Source: Peptococcaceae bacterium
GTDB lineage: Bacteria; Bacillota; Desulfitobacteriia; Desulfitobacteriales; Syntrophobotulaceae
Assembly: GCA_009782825.1 (NCBI GenBank)
Contig: WRII01000003.1
Coordinates: 30,706-94,705, forward strand
DNA: 64,000 nt
Direction: 5' to 3'
The notes below the pieces were generated by a model. It ran no database searches. It was not told the DNA's origin and was given only the letters and a program-made list of their open reading frames with translations. This document shows, one piece after another, positions 62,942 to 64,000 of the stretch (within the stretch, counting starts at the first letter, position 1; every line of letters begins with the position of its first letter). A program made the translations under genes and the position numbers.

Positions 62942-63725
62942 CTATAGAATATAGGGTGTTCCATTAAACCCAAGTTCTATCATTTCTTCGGAAGAACGCA
63001 AGTATGGATTGTTATCGTCCTTGACGGACTGCATGAAAATATTCGCTCTCTGTTTTACGACTTCCTCATCATATGAATCTGAATCAAAAAAGAACTCACG
63101 GAAGACAGGCGGCTCACTTGAATAATCATATTCTTCTTTCTCATTAACCCCATCATCACTATAATTGTACCTACAAGGATAAACTTCAGCTGCCCTCTTC
63201 AGAACATCTGTAAACCATTCACGAAATAGTTTTTTTTCAGGAGTGATATATTCTGCTAATAATGCAATTCCAACAATAGGTTCATGAATATAAAAAGATT
63301 TATTATTAAAATTCCATGACAAGTCCTCAATAGCAGATGATGTTACCCACAAAGGCCCATGAACACCCCCTTTAGATGGTTCATTGTCTAGATCATAACG
63401 TAACAAACGGGTGTATCGAGGATCTATAGATGCCAACCAAAGAGCATTAAGTTTATACTTAACAGTTTGAAGAATTTCATCCGTTAGTTCAGAACTAGCA
63501 CTAAGCCGACAAAAAATCAGCTCAAAGAGTGATGCCGTCAGACCAATAGATGCCTTATAATTTATATTCCATAATGCCTCTTTTAGTCTGGAATGTGCCT
63601 CTTTTGTATACTTTTGTATATGTGAATTTTCCTAATATTTTACCACTCCATTCATAACCAATGGGATTCGTTATTGCATTTAAATGTAATAATTCATTTG
63701 AAATAGCTTTATTTGACTTTTCCAT
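62942..63725 (-). pseudogene. Immunity-like paralogue 3, full length with one frameshift
   Basis: The start is ATG 63725 after AGGAGG. The first 30 codons (to WSGKIL) and the rest (NSHIQKYTKEAHSRLKEALW, FELIFCRLSAS, NALWLASIDPRYTRLLRYDL, PIVGIALLAEYITPEKK, SSEEMIELGFNGTPYIL) are in two frames; removing one base near 63629-63634 joins them into about 260 residues. This is the least damaged copy and defines the family. No known name recognised. A sequencing error cannot be excluded. Confidence 0.65.
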
Positions 63726-63743
63726 TTATAATATAAGCCTCCT
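63644..63743 (-). repeat. 100-bp near-identical repeat, copy 2
   Basis: See the partner at 62104-62203; 1540 bases apart, same orientation, start region of paralogue 3. Confidence 0.9.
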
Positions 63744-64000
63744 CATAAAATTATCCAGGTTTAACAAGCCAATCGAGTCTTGCTTTCAATTTTGCATTCT
63801 ACAATCCAATTCTTTCGGTGGAGGTGCAACATCTTTTACAGTAGCCCCAGTCATCTCCCCCCTCAACAATTCCTATCATCATGAATTTTCACGACAAACA
63901 AAGACTCCTAATTCATGTATGAGAATTGGCAACGAAAGCCAATTTCTTATTACCCAGCCAAGGGTAGGGAGCATCCAGTTCGGGGATGCTCTCCCTCAGG
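63744..64000. other. Right edge: no intact gene, terminal hairpin
   Basis: Only short minus-strand frames are present (for example MTGATVKDVAPPPKELDCR), perhaps the frayed end of an upstream effector. A strong hairpin, AGGGAGCATCC / GGATGCTCTCCCT with one bulge, lies at 63966-63996; what follows on either side is cut by the window or lacks a clear T-tract. Confidence 0.45.

Overview
The window looks like chromosomal DNA of an anaerobic, low-to-mid GC Bacillota (Clostridia or Negativicutes type). Promoters are of the sigma-A kind (TTGACA, 17 bp, TATAAT), Shine-Dalgarno sites are strong and many GTG starts are used. Gene families such as DUF2225, UPF0158, DUF6485, EF2563/YqeB and LarA-like fit that group. 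The species cannot be named from the sequence.

Layout. 1-3.6 kb: end of a MarR regulator, a nitroreductase-like gene, a MecA_N-type class B penicillin-binding protein behind a hairpin that hides its ribosome site, and tRNA-Val(CAC). 3.6-9.96 kb (minus): one arsenic operon arsR-acr3-(36-aa ORF)-ferredoxin/DUF2703-arsD-arsA-(C_GCAxxG_C_C+ArsC fusion)-arsM behind two tandem palindromic operators. 10-17.4 kb: an unusual membrane Ser/Thr kinase with LysM, G5 and lysozyme-like outer domains, small conserved genes, a lipase, an XRE regulator plus acyltransferase flanked by an exact 31-bp direct repeat, and a truncated second kinase. 17.3-56 kb: a large metabolic island. 56-61.6 kb: DUF2225 and a giant DUF4132-like protein. 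61.6-64 kb: a decaying array of three paralogous immunity-like genes and a PAAR-like (DUF4150) remnant.

The 17-56 kb island reads as a selenium-dependent molybdenum hydroxylase (SDMH) system with its catabolic pathway. It holds FAD, 2Fe-2S and two Mo-subunit genes (about 80% alike), the accessory genes xdhC, yqeB, yqeC and mocA, and the selenium supply genes yedE, a TusA-like gene, DUF3343, selD, a class V aminotransferase and a selenium-type LysR regulator. Around these lie a lactonase-like hydrolase, a cyclase/formamidase-like hydrolase, Fe-alcohol dehydrogenase, malic enzyme, a split transketolase, 3-hydroxyacyl-CoA dehydrogenase, a complete 2-oxoacid/acetoin dehydrogenase-type complex with a lipoate ligase, archaeal-type PGK and GAPDH around a LarA-like racemase, and two MFS transporters. 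The substrate is not evident.

Two kinds of non-coding signal tie the island together. A palindrome of the type ATAATCGATTAT lies just downstream of perfect promoters of both hydroxylase operons and the malic enzyme operon, with variants before the GntR gene and yedE. A roughly 100-bp element with terminal hairpins occurs four times, each in the same orientation directly upstream of a gene of the island (malic enzyme, lpd, yedE, cysteine desulfurase-like).
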